Below, one piece after another: positions 24,822-33,558 of a DNA stretch of 64,000 nucleotides (its first letter is position 1; every line of letters starts with the position of its first letter). Position numbers and translations under genes: made by a program. The notes under the pieces are model-generated. The model was not told the origin of the DNA. It made no database searches and saw only the letters and a program-made list of their open reading frames with translations. Source of the stretch: Cyclobacteriaceae bacterium (lineage in GTDB: Bacteria > Bacteroidota > Bacteroidia > Cytophagales > Cyclobacteriaceae); assembly GCA_019694875.1 (NCBI GenBank), contig JAIBBC010000003.1:248001-312000 (forward strand). The letters are read 5' to 3'.

Positions 24822-27800
24822 TCAGGCTCTTTCGCGCTTGCGGTATTTTTTGTATTCGAATAAGTTCATGAATTTCTTTAACAGATCGAAATATAAGGTC
24901 ACAAACAGCACGACTGTCATCGTCCAGATTACGCTGATGTTGAAATAAAGCGTATCGAAAATAGCTCCAAAAAAATGCTTGGTTGGTTGAAACAAATTAG
25001 CTGAGAAGTCAAAGCCGTAGGCTGGCTTATGATCATCGAAATAGATCGGATAAATTTTCTGAATAAGTCGCCCATCATACTCCACCACCCTGTCGGCTGT
25101 TGCTGTATTCTTCACCGCACTGGAAACCATCTTATTCTGGTATCGTTGCATATCGGTTGCAAATTGAGCGGCCTTTTGAGGTGTGCTTGTCAGGCTATCG
25201 ATCAGTAATTGCTTTTCCTGCATGGCTTTGGCTTGCTTGCGGCCATAATAAATTTTCAGAGTCGAAAGAAATTTCATCGAGTTCACATAAACCATCGAAT
25301 CAAATTTGCCGATGGCCAGCCTGTCGATTTGCGGGAAGTTATCCTTACCAACCTGATTAAGCTCATATCCGATCTCATTCTTCACAAGTTCCAACGATCG
25401 ACTAAGCTTTTCGTGGCGCGGGTTACGCCAGTTGCTGCGATTGCCCAGACAATACGAAAGCTCTGATTCCAGTTTAGGAATGTAGTAGATTTTCTTATAG
25501 TCTGATTCTGCTATGGTTCGGTCTAAATCGTAAAACTGCTTTTCAAACTTGTTGTCGCGAAACTGCGTAACCATAAGCGCTTCAAAGGCCCAGCGTGAAG
25601 CCATCATCTCCCCAACCACCGGCACACCAATTGGTTCGCTTACTTTCGGATTGAACTTATCGAAATTGATTACTACCCCGCTTAAGAGCAGTTGCGGAAT
25701 AATCAACAGGGGGATCAGAATGTAAATAGTAACAGCCGAGTTAAAAGATGATGAGATGTTCAATCCCAACATGTTCGCGAAGCACGCACAACTGAACAGG
25801 ATAAACCAGTACCGCATCTCCGTTATGGGAATTCCCAATACAAAATTCCCCACTACCATAAACAACAAAGTCTGGATGGCCGAAATAAAGAACATCACGA
25901 ACACCTTGGAGAACAAATAGCTTCCGCGACTCAGATGCAAAAACTGCTCGCGTTTTAAAATTTTCCGGTCGCGGAAGATCTCTTCCGCACTCACTGTCAA
26001 TCCGAAGAACAACGCCACTACCACGCACATGAAAAAGTATACCGGTATATTGTCGTTATCAGCAAATGTGTAGACCGGGGTTTCCTCGTTCAGTGTTTTA
26101 TAATACCGCACCATGAAGCTGATAAAAAACGCCAGCACAGGGGCCTCCATCAGGTTGATGTACAAATACTGCTTGTTCGCAAGTTTCGATAACACATCGC
26201 GTGTAACAAAAGTCTTGAACTGGCTCAGCCTGCCGGGAATCTCCTGAGCAACTTTCAGCCTGTCTCGCGCATGATCAAGTTTTGGAATTTTTATCTTTTG
26301 CTTGAAATACTGATACCACTGCCCTGCCGATATTTTGCGGGTGTTCGTTAACCGGCCGTACTCATTAACAATTTTTGTTTCGATGATGTTGAATACCTGT
26401 TCGGGATTGATATTTCCACATTCCGGACAAGCGCCTTGTGTTTTATTGGCAGCGTTAACAATGTCACGGAAATATAATACCGACTCAACCGGGTTGCCGT
26501 AATAAATCTGAAATCCACCAACATCCAGGATAATCAGCGTGTCGAACATCTTAAAAATGTCGGACGAGGGCTGATGGATAACTACAAACACCATCTTGCC
26601 GCGAAGCGAAAGTTCCTTCAGCAAATCCATAATGTTCTCCGAGTCACGTGACGACAAGCCGGAGGTCGGTTCATCCACAAAAAGGATTGCGGGCTCGCGT
26701 AACAACTCCAGGCCAATGTTTACACGCTTACGCTGACCGCCACTGATGGTTTTATCAAGCGGTGATCCTACGCGTAAGTTTTTAATTTCACTTAGCCCAA
26801 GCTGTGTAATAATCTTATCAACAAGCTCGGTGAGTTCTTCTTTTGTATGATCGCCAAAGCAAAGCCGTGCCGCATAGAACAGGTTTTCAAAAACGGTAAG
26901 ATCTTCCATCAGGAGGTCATCCTGCGGAATGTATCCTACAACACCTTCCACCTTTTCAGGATGCTGATGAATGTCGATGCCATTGATCATCACCCGCCCG
27001 CTTGACGGCTGTTCGGCCCCGTTGAGCACGTTTAATAGTGTTGATTTACCTGAGCCACTGGCGCCCATCACACCAATCAGTTTTCCGCCCTGCTCAGCAA
27101 TGTTGATATTTTGAAGAGCGGCCTTGCCGGTTTTAAAATGATAGAACAGGTGATCGGCTGTGAACGTGATCTTGCTCTCGCTGGCTTCGGCAAGAAACTT
27201 ACTGATGATGTCGCTGTAATATAGCGATCCGATCTTATCACCCCGAATGGTACTGCCGGTAGCAAAAATATCCGTTCTGCGTCTCGCTAAGGGAATACTG
27301 TTCAGGTAAATAACCGATATACCGAGGTATTTAATGAAATACGTATCCGAAAGCTTGAGAACTGCGATAAGGCCGGTGAGATTTTTCTCAACGATGTGCG
27401 GGCCGGGATATGGCTTGTCGCCCGAACCTTCATCGATAATCAAAACATTCTTCGAAGCGAGTTCATCGCGATCCTGCCCGGTAACAAAATTTTTTAATGC
27501 GTTGACATCGTGCTGATCAATCTTGAGTGCCTGCCCGATGTAAAAAATCAGATTGCTCTGGCGCTCAGGGATTTCATTATCAATGAAAACAAGTTCAATG
27601 ATTTTTACAATCAACACCTGTTTCTGCTGGGTGGTCAGTGCCTGATTCACCTTTTTGGTGATCTGCATGATCTTGGCCCAATCATCAACAAACTGCTGTG
27701 TTTCGATGTCGATCGTTGACGTTCCCGGCTCGGGTTCGGCAACCCGGTAGTTGTTATAAAATTGGTCGAACAGGTTCAGGTAGTACTTTACCGCATCGCG

Positions 27801-27914
27801 GTTCAGGTACAAGCCCAGAAAGCCTTTTATGTTGTTGCGCTCATCTTCCGTTATGCGCTCACGGGTAACAATGGCAAACAGTTGTACTACGGCTTTGAGA
27901 AGCTCTTCACTCAT
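24822..27914 (-). CDS. ABCG-type ABC transporter with TerB-like N-terminal region (1030 aa)
   Basis: A 1030-residue fusion. Residues 1-150 are helical and acidic in a pattern like TerB; 155-250 are beta-rich with an FHA-like look; the ATPase (about 255-480) has Walker A GASGSGKST (284-292), signature ISGGQRKRV and LFVDEPTSGLSS; the membrane part (about 590-770 and 980-1015) looks like ABC-2 permease with a large soluble domain between the last helices. CPEC (near 495) lies in the linker. The half-size ABCG layout (ATPase before permease) suggests an exporter, and the substrate is unknown. Ends 124 nt before the prc gene region, monocistronic as far as seen. Confidence 0.82.
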   Translation of the reverse strand: MSEELLKAVVQLFAIVTRERITEDERNNIKGFLGLYLNRDAVKYYLNLFDQFYNNYRVAEPEPGTSTIDIETQQFVDDWAKIMQITKKVNQALTTQQKQVLIVKIIELVFIDNEIPERQSNLIFYIGQALKIDQHDVNALKNFVTGQDRDELASKNVLIIDEGSGDKPYPGPHIVEKNLTGLIAVLKLSDTYFIKYLGISVIYLNSIPLARRRTDIFATGSTIRGDKIGSLYYSDIISKFLAEASESKITFTADHLFYHFKTGKAALQNINIAEQGGKLIGVMGASGSGKSTLLNVLNGAEQPSSGRVMINGIDIHQHPEKVEGVVGYIPQDDLLMEDLTVFENLFYAARLCFGDHTKEELTELVDKIITQLGLSEIKNLRVGSPLDKTISGGQRKRVNIGLELLREPAILFVDEPTSGLSSRDSENIMDLLKELSLRGKMVFVVIHQPSSDIFKMFDTLIILDVGGFQIYYGNPVESVLYFRDIVNAANKTQGACPECGNINPEQVFNIIETKIVNEYGRLTNTRKISAGQWYQYFKQKIKIPKLDHARDRLKVAQEIPGRLSQFKTFVTRDVLSKLANKQYLYINLMEAPVLAFFISFMVRYYKTLNEETPVYTFADNDNIPVYFFMCVVVALFFGLTVSAEEIFRDRKILKREQFLHLSRGSYLFSKVFVMFFISAIQTLLFMVVGNFVLGIPITEMRYWFILFSCACFANMLGLNISSSFNSAVTIYILIPLLIIPQLLLSGVVINFDKFNPKVSEPIGVPVVGEMMASRWAFEALMVTQFRDNKFEKQFYDLDRTIAESDYKKIYYIPKLESELSYCLGNRSNWRNPRHEKLSRSLELVKNEIGYELNQVGKDNFPQIDRLAIGKFDSMVYVNSMKFLSTLKIYYGRKQAKAMQEKQLLIDSLTSTPQKAAQFATDMQRYQNKMVSSAVKNTATADRVVEYDGRLIQKIYPIYFDDHKPAYGFDFSANLFQPTKHFFGAIFDTLYFNISVIWTMTVVLFVTLYFDLLKKFMNLFEYKKYRKRERA

Positions 27915-28038
27915 CTGGAATAATCCCGCTTAAATGCTCCCAAAATAGGAAATAAGTGCGAATACAGGAACAGAATATGGGGTGATAAAAGTGAAATTCA
28001 CCCAACAAACTTGCATCCGTTACAATGTCCCCGTTGTT

Positions 28039-30078
28039 TTAACCAATCTTGCTGGTAATCAGATCAGCCAGCACCATCAACCCTTCGCGCAGATACTCGT
28101 CATCAAGTTGAAGTGGTGTTGAAACCGGCCGGCCTTCGCCATCCAGTTTTGTATCCATCTTATGATTAGCTGCCTTCCGCTGCTCGGCTTCTTCCATCTC
28201 TTTCTTCCGAACCGTTTCGTTCAAGGAAACGCGCTTTTGCTCAATGTTTCTGCGGGTTTCGTTTGTTTCACTCACAAACTTGTTCAGATAGGGATCAGAT
28301 TTCAAGCGCTCTTTGTAAGCTTTGTTTAATCCCTGGAGTGTTTTATCGTCCACCATGGGGGTACGCTGGTACAAGGCACTTTTAATTTCGTCCCAGGGCA
28401 ACGCATTAGGATTTGAACTTTCTCCAAACTGTTCAGGATTCAAAGCCGAAGGCAACTTTACATCGGGTGTAACTCCTTTGTGCTGTGTACTGCTGCCTGT
28501 GGCGCGGTAAAATTTCTGAAGGGTAACTTTGAGGCTTCCAACGCCATCATCCTGAATGTACTTATCGAGTGGAACAACAGACTGAACCGTACCTTTTCCA
28601 TACGTTGATTCTCCCACAATCACACCACGATGGTAATCCTGAATGGCGCCTGCGAAAATCTCGGAAGCTGACGCACTAAAACGGTTGGTTAGCACTACAA
28701 GCGGCCCGCTGTAAACAACACTCGGGTCATCATCGGTTAGTACCTCAGCGGTGCGGGAGGTAGAACTCTTCACCTGTACAACCGGACCGTTCTTAATAAA
28801 CAGTCCTGTAAGGCTAATGGCTTCCATCAGCGAACCCCCACCATTGTTGCGCAAGTCAAGCACAACGCCATCTACCCCTTCTGCCTGAAGTTCCTGCAGA
28901 ATCTTTTTCACGTCACGTGTCGTGCTGTTATAATTCGGATCGCCCTTCTGGTACTCTTCAAAGCTCATGCTGAATGTGGGAATTATAATGGTTCCCAGTT
29001 TCAGCTTTTTGCCGTTTTGAGTTGTTTCAACAATTTGCTTTTTAGGTTTTGTGTCTTCGAGTTTTACTTTATCACGAATCAGCGAGATCAACACCGGAGG
29101 TCCGTTGATGCCTGTTTCAGCAGGAAGTACCTGCAACCGAACTTGCGTTCCTTTCGGACCTTTAATCAATTTCACCACATCGTCCAGTCTCCAACCCACA
29201 ACGTCAACCACTTCTCCGGTTGCACCCTGCCCCACGCCAATAATCCGGTCGTTTGCATGAATCAAATCACTTTTCTCGGCCGGGCCGCCCGGCAGCACTT
29301 CGTGCACACGCGTGTAATCTCCATCGGGCTGCAAGCGGGCACCAATTCCTTCCAGCGACTGGTTCATGTCTTGCGCGAACAATTCAGCTGCACGGGGTGA
29401 AAAATAATTCGTGTGCGGATCGTATGCTTCCGCAATGGTGTTCATGTATACTTCAAACACATCATCGCTATTGTTTTGACTTTGCGATTTGATGTAGCGT
29501 TCAAAGCGTTCACGAATAATTTTGTTAATATCTTCTGCTTTCTTGCCGGAAAGTTTCAGGCTTAACGCCTGATTCTTAACTGATTTTACCCAGATATCAT
29601 TGAGTTCCTGCTGAGTCTTGGGCCACGGAGCAGTTTCACGATCGTAGTCGTAATATTCATCTTTTGAAAAATCGAACTCCTGCCCGAGCAGCTTGTCGGT
29701 TACAAAACTCATCCGCTCCTGGAAACGCTTCCTGAAAACCCGGTAGATGACAAATGCAGGCGAAACATTTTCCGCGGCAGTCAGGTTATCAATTTCTTTC
29801 CGGTACTTTTCAAATGAAGCAATATCGGACGCCAGGAAAAATGAACGATTATTATCAAGCGCTTTCAGGTAGGCATCAAAAATTGCTGACGACAACGAGT
29901 CATTCAGTTGTAGTTTCTGATAGTGATAATTAGCCAACAGAAGAGAAATCAGTTTGGCCTGTTTGCCATAGACCGGCTTCTCAACAAGAGTGGTATCGGC
30001 AGGAGGATTATTGGAAAAAGCCTGCAACGCAACCGTCAGGCAGAACAGCATCAACAACACAAAACGCTTCATAATCAA
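28039..30078 (-). CDS. prc: C-terminal processing peptidase, Prc/Tsp (S41)
   Basis: A 679-residue periplasmic serine protease. A signal peptide (about 1-22), an N-terminal helical domain (about 35-235), PDZ (about 240-320), the S41 catalytic domain (about 350-560) and a C-terminal DUF3340-like helical domain (about 560-679). The catalytic Ser lies in NRFSASASE (468-472) and the catalytic Lys is K495 in TYGKGTVQ. It degrades proteins from the C-terminus, and in other bacteria trims lipoproteins and cell wall hydrolases. The ATG at 30072 is an equally good start. Confidence 0.92.
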   Translation of the reverse strand: MIMKRFVLLMLFCLTVALQAFSNNPPADTTLVEKPVYGKQAKLISLLLANYHYQKLQLNDSLSSAIFDAYLKALDNNRSFFLASDIASFEKYRKEIDNLTAAENVSPAFVIYRVFRKRFQERMSFVTDKLLGQEFDFSKDEYYDYDRETAPWPKTQQELNDIWVKSVKNQALSLKLSGKKAEDINKIIRERFERYIKSQSQNNSDDVFEVYMNTIAEAYDPHTNYFSPRAAELFAQDMNQSLEGIGARLQPDGDYTRVHEVLPGGPAEKSDLIHANDRIIGVGQGATGEVVDVVGWRLDDVVKLIKGPKGTQVRLQVLPAETGINGPPVLISLIRDKVKLEDTKPKKQIVETTQNGKKLKLGTIIIPTFSMSFEEYQKGDPNYNSTTRDVKKILQELQAEGVDGVVLDLRNNGGGSLMEAISLTGLFIKNGPVVQVKSSTSRTAEVLTDDDPSVVYSGPLVVLTNRFSASASEIFAGAIQDYHRGVIVGESTYGKGTVQSVVPLDKYIQDDGVGSLKVTLQKFYRATGSSTQHKGVTPDVKLPSALNPEQFGESSNPNALPWDEIKSALYQRTPMVDDKTLQGLNKAYKERLKSDPYLNKFVSETNETRRNIEQKRVSLNETVRKKEMEEAEQRKAANHKMDTKLDGEGRPVSTPLQLDDEYLREGLMVLADLITSKIG

Positions 30079-30123
30079 TGAATTTACTGCTAATACGTAG
30101 TTGGGGGCAATTTGTATGCCTTT

Positions 30124-31011
30124 TTAGGATTTTTCGTAATCAAATTCGCTCAGGAATTTTTGTGCCTGCTCGGTATTCTGGAATTCGAAGTGTTTTTTCT
30201 CCCCGGAAACAGAGTGAATTTCAATTTTCACCAAATCCACATCGCGGTTACGCTTAAACTTGAACTTCTCCTTTTTATAATCATCGGTCTCTTTGGTTGA
30301 GATGTTAAACGCTGTCGCGCGCACCGATTTACAGTAAATACACTGATAGTTTTTAACAAGCTCCCCCGGCTCATCGGTGGTAGGTGCCTTGCTTACGTGC
30401 TCTTTAATAACACGCATGGTATAAAAGCCGCAATTGTTGCAGCGAAGAGCCTGCAAACGGCCTTCGTATTTTTCGATGAGTACGTCACTTGTTTTCTCGT
30501 CAATCCAAACGTCATAATCGATCGAGAATACGTTTTCTTCTGCAATCATTCCTTCCTCCAGGTGAACGTCTTCTTCTTCTTCACTCAGCAGGCGCATTTT
30601 ATTGCCGGTTTTCGGATTCGTGCGCGGCATATACCGCCACTTTTTCAACTTTCTGTCGAGTACGGTTGGATAATAGTACTGAAGAATGAGATGCGCCACG
30701 TATCCCACAATGGTACCTCCCGCAATCGCCATGACGAGGCGCATGTAGAACCAAAACTCAACCTTCTCCATTTCATTCATTTCATAGAGATTGATGAGCA
30801 TTGTCACAGCAACGCCAAAGCAGTAGTAAACAAGCTTATAATTCGGGATTTCCCTCCGGTTGATGTAGTCGTATTTCAGGTGATAGTCGGTGATCGCTGA
30901 AATCCGGATATGATGTATGAGGTAAATAATGAGTCCGATGGCAAACATAAAGATGGCACCGAGAATCATCGTTTGATGAAAGGCGATTATGAACGGGGTT
31001 TGTTGATCCAT
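30124..31011 (-). CDS. Membrane protein with zinc-ribbon (295 aa)
   Basis: A 295-residue protein with three transmembrane helices in the first 115 residues, a charged cytoplasmic middle part and a C-terminal zinc ribbon made of CNNC (about 192-195) and CIYC (about 227-230). The YEGRLQALRCNNCGFYTM segment recalls the zinc-ribbon that follows some TPM domains, but the TPM domain itself is absent. Function is unknown. It precedes prc on the same strand with 45 nt between the genes. Confidence 0.65.
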   Translation of the reverse strand: MDQQTPFIIAFHQTMILGAIFMFAIGLIIYLIHHIRISAITDYHLKYDYINRREIPNYKLVYYCFGVAVTMLINLYEMNEMEKVEFWFYMRLVMAIAGGTIVGYVAHLILQYYYPTVLDRKLKKWRYMPRTNPKTGNKMRLLSEEEEDVHLEEGMIAEENVFSIDYDVWIDEKTSDVLIEKYEGRLQALRCNNCGFYTMRVIKEHVSKAPTTDEPGELVKNYQCIYCKSVRATAFNISTKETDDYKKEKFKFKRNRDVDLVKIEIHSVSGEKKHFEFQNTEQAQKFLSEFDYEKS

Positions 31012-31100
31012 AGCGTAATTTGTCGTAACTTTTGGTATAATCTTACAGATTTAAAGATAAGGATTAATAAATATTGTGGTAATACCGCAATTTAGTGGAG

Positions 31101-31247
31101 ATGAAAAAAGCTCTTTTTAAAATTCTGGCGCGCGTCAACAAAGCAATACTTCCTCGTTACAGCAAAGGCGACCTTACCCGTTTAACAAAAACTCAAAAAG
31201 CAATCGTTGCGTTCCGCTACTGGGTAACAGTTAATTCTCTTGATTAA
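31101..31247 (+). CDS. Small conserved basic protein (48 aa)
   Basis: A 48-codon ORF, ATG to TAA, preceded by GTGGAG about 5 nt before the start. The sequence begins MKKALFKILARVNKAILP and ends RYWVTVNSLD, a pattern I recall in many Bacteroidota genomes as a short conserved protein of unknown function (sometimes labelled SsrA-binding by automated annotation, which this length does not support). It is amphipathic and basic. The gene is divergent from the zinc-ribbon gene. Confidence 0.7.
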   Translation: MKKALFKILARVNKAILPRYSKGDLTRLTKTQKAIVAFRYWVTVNSLD

Positions 31248-31335
31248 CCAGATTCGTTAATCATTTTACTTTCAATCATTTAACATTCGAATAGAGGTTA
31301 AGTCAAAATCCCTCACGAACACTTTAAAGCCAAAA

Positions 31336-31355
31336 TTGTGTGAATTTTTACACAA
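31336..31355. promoter_or_regulatory. Inverted repeat TTGTGT-N8-ACACAA, possible operator
   Basis: Perfect six-base arms (31336-31341 and 31350-31355) with an AT-rich spacer. It shares TTGTG/CACAA half sites with the repeat at 31390-31409, and lies 54 nt before the ATG of the small gene at 31409. Confidence 0.5.
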
Positions 31356-31389
31356 AATGACATCCAATAAATCAACAATTCCGTTACAA

Positions 31390-31409
31390 TTTGTGTATTA
31401 TTGCACAAA
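31390..31409. promoter_or_regulatory. Inverted repeat TTTGTG-N8-CACAAA at the start codon, possible operator
   Basis: Perfect six-base arms (31390-31395 and 31404-31409) around TATTATTG; the last base is the A of the ATG at 31409. A repressor bound here would cover the promoter and start. Its own gene could be one of the two small genes behind it. Confidence 0.5.
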
Positions 31410-31654
31410 TGAACGCTTTCGAAAAAATCCGGATAGAGCAGGAAATGAAGGTATTTGCTCAGAAATCCTTCGAAAAACCTGCTTTTTGCAAGAATGCAGA
31501 ACAAATCCGCTACTACTCCACTGAATGGCGTCTGAAGATTGAAGAGTACGAATCGCGCTACAATTTTGCGCCCGCCTGGGCTTACACGCTGTTAGAAGAG
31601 TACCTCACACACGAGGCACTTCTGGCCGATAAGAAATTTGTTACCTCCCGTTAA
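31409..31654 (+). CDS. Unknown small protein (81 aa), first of an abutting pair
   Basis: I use the ATG at 31409; the TTG 18 nt upstream lies inside the inverted repeat. The 81 residues are mostly helical and rich in charged residues (MNAFEKIRIEQEMKVFAQ, EWRLKIEEYESRYNF, LLEEYLTHEALLADKK). No named family is recognised. TAA is followed with no gap by the ATG of the next gene, so the two are translationally coupled. The upstream half-site repeats suggest tight control. Confidence 0.6.
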   Translation: MNAFEKIRIEQEMKVFAQKSFEKPAFCKNAEQIRYYSTEWRLKIEEYESRYNFAPAWAYTLLEEYLTHEALLADKKFVTSR

Positions 31655-31882
31655 ATGCGGTACATCCCATCCCCCATACCGCTCCGCTATGAATTTGTGT
31701 ACAGCGCCACCGCCAATAAATCGGGGCGAATGCAGTATCACAAAATCAAGCCTGGCATAAGCAAACTGCGCATCAGCCGGACAGAATTTATCCGTGCGTA
31801 TAACAGCGCCCAAATCGTAGCCATGAAACCTGTTCAGGTTCATGGAAACGAAACCGATTTCCAGATCGAACTTTACGTGTAG
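31655..31882 (+). CDS. Unknown small protein (75 aa), second of an abutting pair
   Basis: A 75-residue basic protein that starts directly after the stop of the 81-residue gene. It is beta-rich (RYEFVYSATANKSG, MKPVQVHGNETDFQIELYV) with a basic middle (KIKPGISKLRISRTEF). I do not recognise it. A small coupled pair behind operator-like repeats recalls toxin-antitoxin layout, but neither protein shows a known toxin or antitoxin motif. The stop touches the convergent MazG-like gene. Confidence 0.55.
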   Translation: MRYIPSPIPLRYEFVYSATANKSGRMQYHKIKPGISKLRISRTEFIRAYNSAQIVAMKPVQVHGNETDFQIELYV

Positions 31883-32353
31883 TTAGACTTTCAGAATCCC
31901 CTGCAGATCAGCAGGTGAATAATTAATGGACTTGATCGTTTTATTATCCGACTTCCGGTACACAAGCCATTTACCGCCTTCTTCCCGATAATAACACTCC
32001 GTTCCATCTTTCTTTTTATAGAATTCCGCGGTGGCCCTGGCTTCATCTTCCGAAACGCACGCCTTACTCATATTGGAACGCTGCACTTCTTCAAACAGTG
32101 CGCTGAATTTTTCTCCCAATCCAAACTCTAAGATAGCGCCCGATAAAACGTATTGAATGTCGCTGAGCGCATCTGCGACTTCAACGATATCCTTCTGAAG
32201 AATAGCAACTTCAAGTTCCTTTAATTCCTCGGCAATCAGGGCAACGCGCAGCTTGCACCGGTCTTCCGATGGAATTCCGGGTTCAGGAAGGATTGGATGT
32301 TTGAATGTTTTATGAAATTCAGCAACAAGGTTTAAAGCATCGGGTTGTTTCAT
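31883..32353 (-). CDS. MazG-like NTP pyrophosphohydrolase domain protein (156 aa)
   Basis: A 156-residue protein. Residues about 1-100 form the all-alpha NTP pyrophosphatase fold, with the metal-binding EELKELE (E42-E43, E46) and ADALSDIQYVL (D61, D65) motifs. The remaining 55 residues are a beta hairpin-like tail (TECYYREEGGKWLVYRKSD). The family removes pyrophosphate from nucleotides, often damaged ones, or from phosphoribosyl-ATP. Stand-alone gene. Confidence 0.78.
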   Translation of the reverse strand: MKQPDALNLVAEFHKTFKHPILPEPGIPSEDRCKLRVALIAEELKELEVAILQKDIVEVADALSDIQYVLSGAILEFGLGEKFSALFEEVQRSNMSKACVSEDEARATAEFYKKKDGTECYYREEGGKWLVYRKSDNKTIKSINYSPADLQGILKV

Positions 32354-32435
32354 GGAGCGTTGGGTGTTATTACTTTGTTAACGGATGCAAAGGTGAAACA
32401 ATTTCGAAAAAAAGCTGTACTTTTAAACCTCCGTT

Positions 32436-32762
32436 ATGTACGCTTTCCGCAAAAATATTGCAGTCTTCCTGATCACGGGCTTGGGTGTACTTGGCCTGTT
32501 GAACGTTAGCGTGCAGTTTGGCAGAATAATCGATTTTTTCCCGGGCATCAGCATGAGTCTCCTTCTCGCTGAAGAACTTGTTGAGACAGAAGATTGTGAA
32601 AAAGGAAACGAAACATTCATGACGGTTGATTTGATCCTGTCGAAAGAAGCATACGTTGTTCAAGCCCTTGTTATAAATCATGCAGTCGAAGTTTACCTGC
32701 ACAGCGTAGACATTCCGGTTCATCCCGCATGCGAGAAGGCCACTCCCCCTCCTAAAGCTTAG
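32436..32762 (+). CDS. Hypothetical small envelope protein (108 aa)
   Basis: A 108-residue protein whose first 35 residues hold one membrane segment or uncleaved signal (NIAVFLITGLGVLGLLNVSV). The rest is soluble, with two cysteines (EDCEKG and HPACEKA) that could form a disulfide, and a Pro-rich end. A TACTTTTA -7-like element lies about 25 nt upstream. The function is unknown and no neighbour suggests one. Confidence 0.55.
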   Translation: MYAFRKNIAVFLITGLGVLGLLNVSVQFGRIIDFFPGISMSLLLAEELVETEDCEKGNETFMTVDLILSKEAYVVQALVINHAVEVYLHSVDIPVHPACEKATPPPKA

Positions 32763-32892
32763 GCGCTCAGGAATTTTCGTCAAATCTCCGATTACATGTT
32801 AATCGTGGATTTTAATTCACGTACATTCAAGTTCACTCAGTCGCCTTTGCGGTTGTTTACAAAATTTTTAGAACACACTATCAATTAACATT

Positions 32893-33537
32893 ATGCAAGT
32901 TTATAATTCGTTACTCGAAGGTAATCGTCAATGGGTCAAAGAGATGCTCGATAAAAATCCCGACTTCTTCAAGAGCCTCGTGGCACAGCAAACTCCGGAA
33001 GTGCTTTGGATCGGATGCTCCGACAGCCGGGTGCCGGCCAATGAAATTACGCGTACGCAGCCGGGCGACATTTTCGTACACCGCAATATCGCGAACATGG
33101 TGGTTCATTCCGATATGAACATGCTCAGCGTTCTCGACTACTCAGTAAATATTTTAAAAGTTAAACACGTGATCGTTTGCGGTCACTACGGCTGTGGTGG
33201 TGTTAGGGCGGCCATGGGTAACGGACAAAACGGTCTGGTCGACAACTGGTTGCGTCACATTAAAGATGTTTACCGGGTTTATAGCCAAGAACTCGAGGAC
33301 ATTAAGGATGAACAACTACGCTTCGAAAGATTTGTCGAGCTGAATGTAATCGAACAGGTGTTCAACGTATCAAAGACTTCGATTATTCAAAACAACTGGA
33401 AGGACCGCAACTATCCAATTATCCATGGTTGGGTTTACAGTCTTGAAACAGGCCTCATCAAAGATTTGAATGTCAGCATCCAGAATCAGCAAGACCTTCC
33501 ACCAATCTTCCGATCGATCAGAGCTTCTGTTGTATAA
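32893..33537 (+). CDS. can: Beta-class carbonic anhydrase (214 aa)
   Basis: A 214-residue cytoplasmic zinc enzyme interconverting CO2 and bicarbonate. The zinc ligands are Cys42 in CSDSRVP, His98 and Cys101 in CGHYGCGG, and the Asp44-Arg46 dyad is intact. Length is typical. The SulP transporter gene starts 21 nt after the stop, so the pair probably supplies or exports bicarbonate together. Confidence 0.95.
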   Translation: MQVYNSLLEGNRQWVKEMLDKNPDFFKSLVAQQTPEVLWIGCSDSRVPANEITRTQPGDIFVHRNIANMVVHSDMNMLSVLDYSVNILKVKHVIVCGHYGCGGVRAAMGNGQNGLVDNWLRHIKDVYRVYSQELEDIKDEQLRFERFVELNVIEQVFNVSKTSIIQNNWKDRNYPIIHGWVYSLETGLIKDLNVSIQNQQDLPPIFRSIRASVV

Positions 33538-33558
33538 CGTTTCCGGAATTGAAGTCGC

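Noticed and set aside
31101-31882. Toxin-antitoxin system
   Set aside because: The layout is suggestive, but no toxin or antitoxin motif is seen; kept as an unknown pair only.
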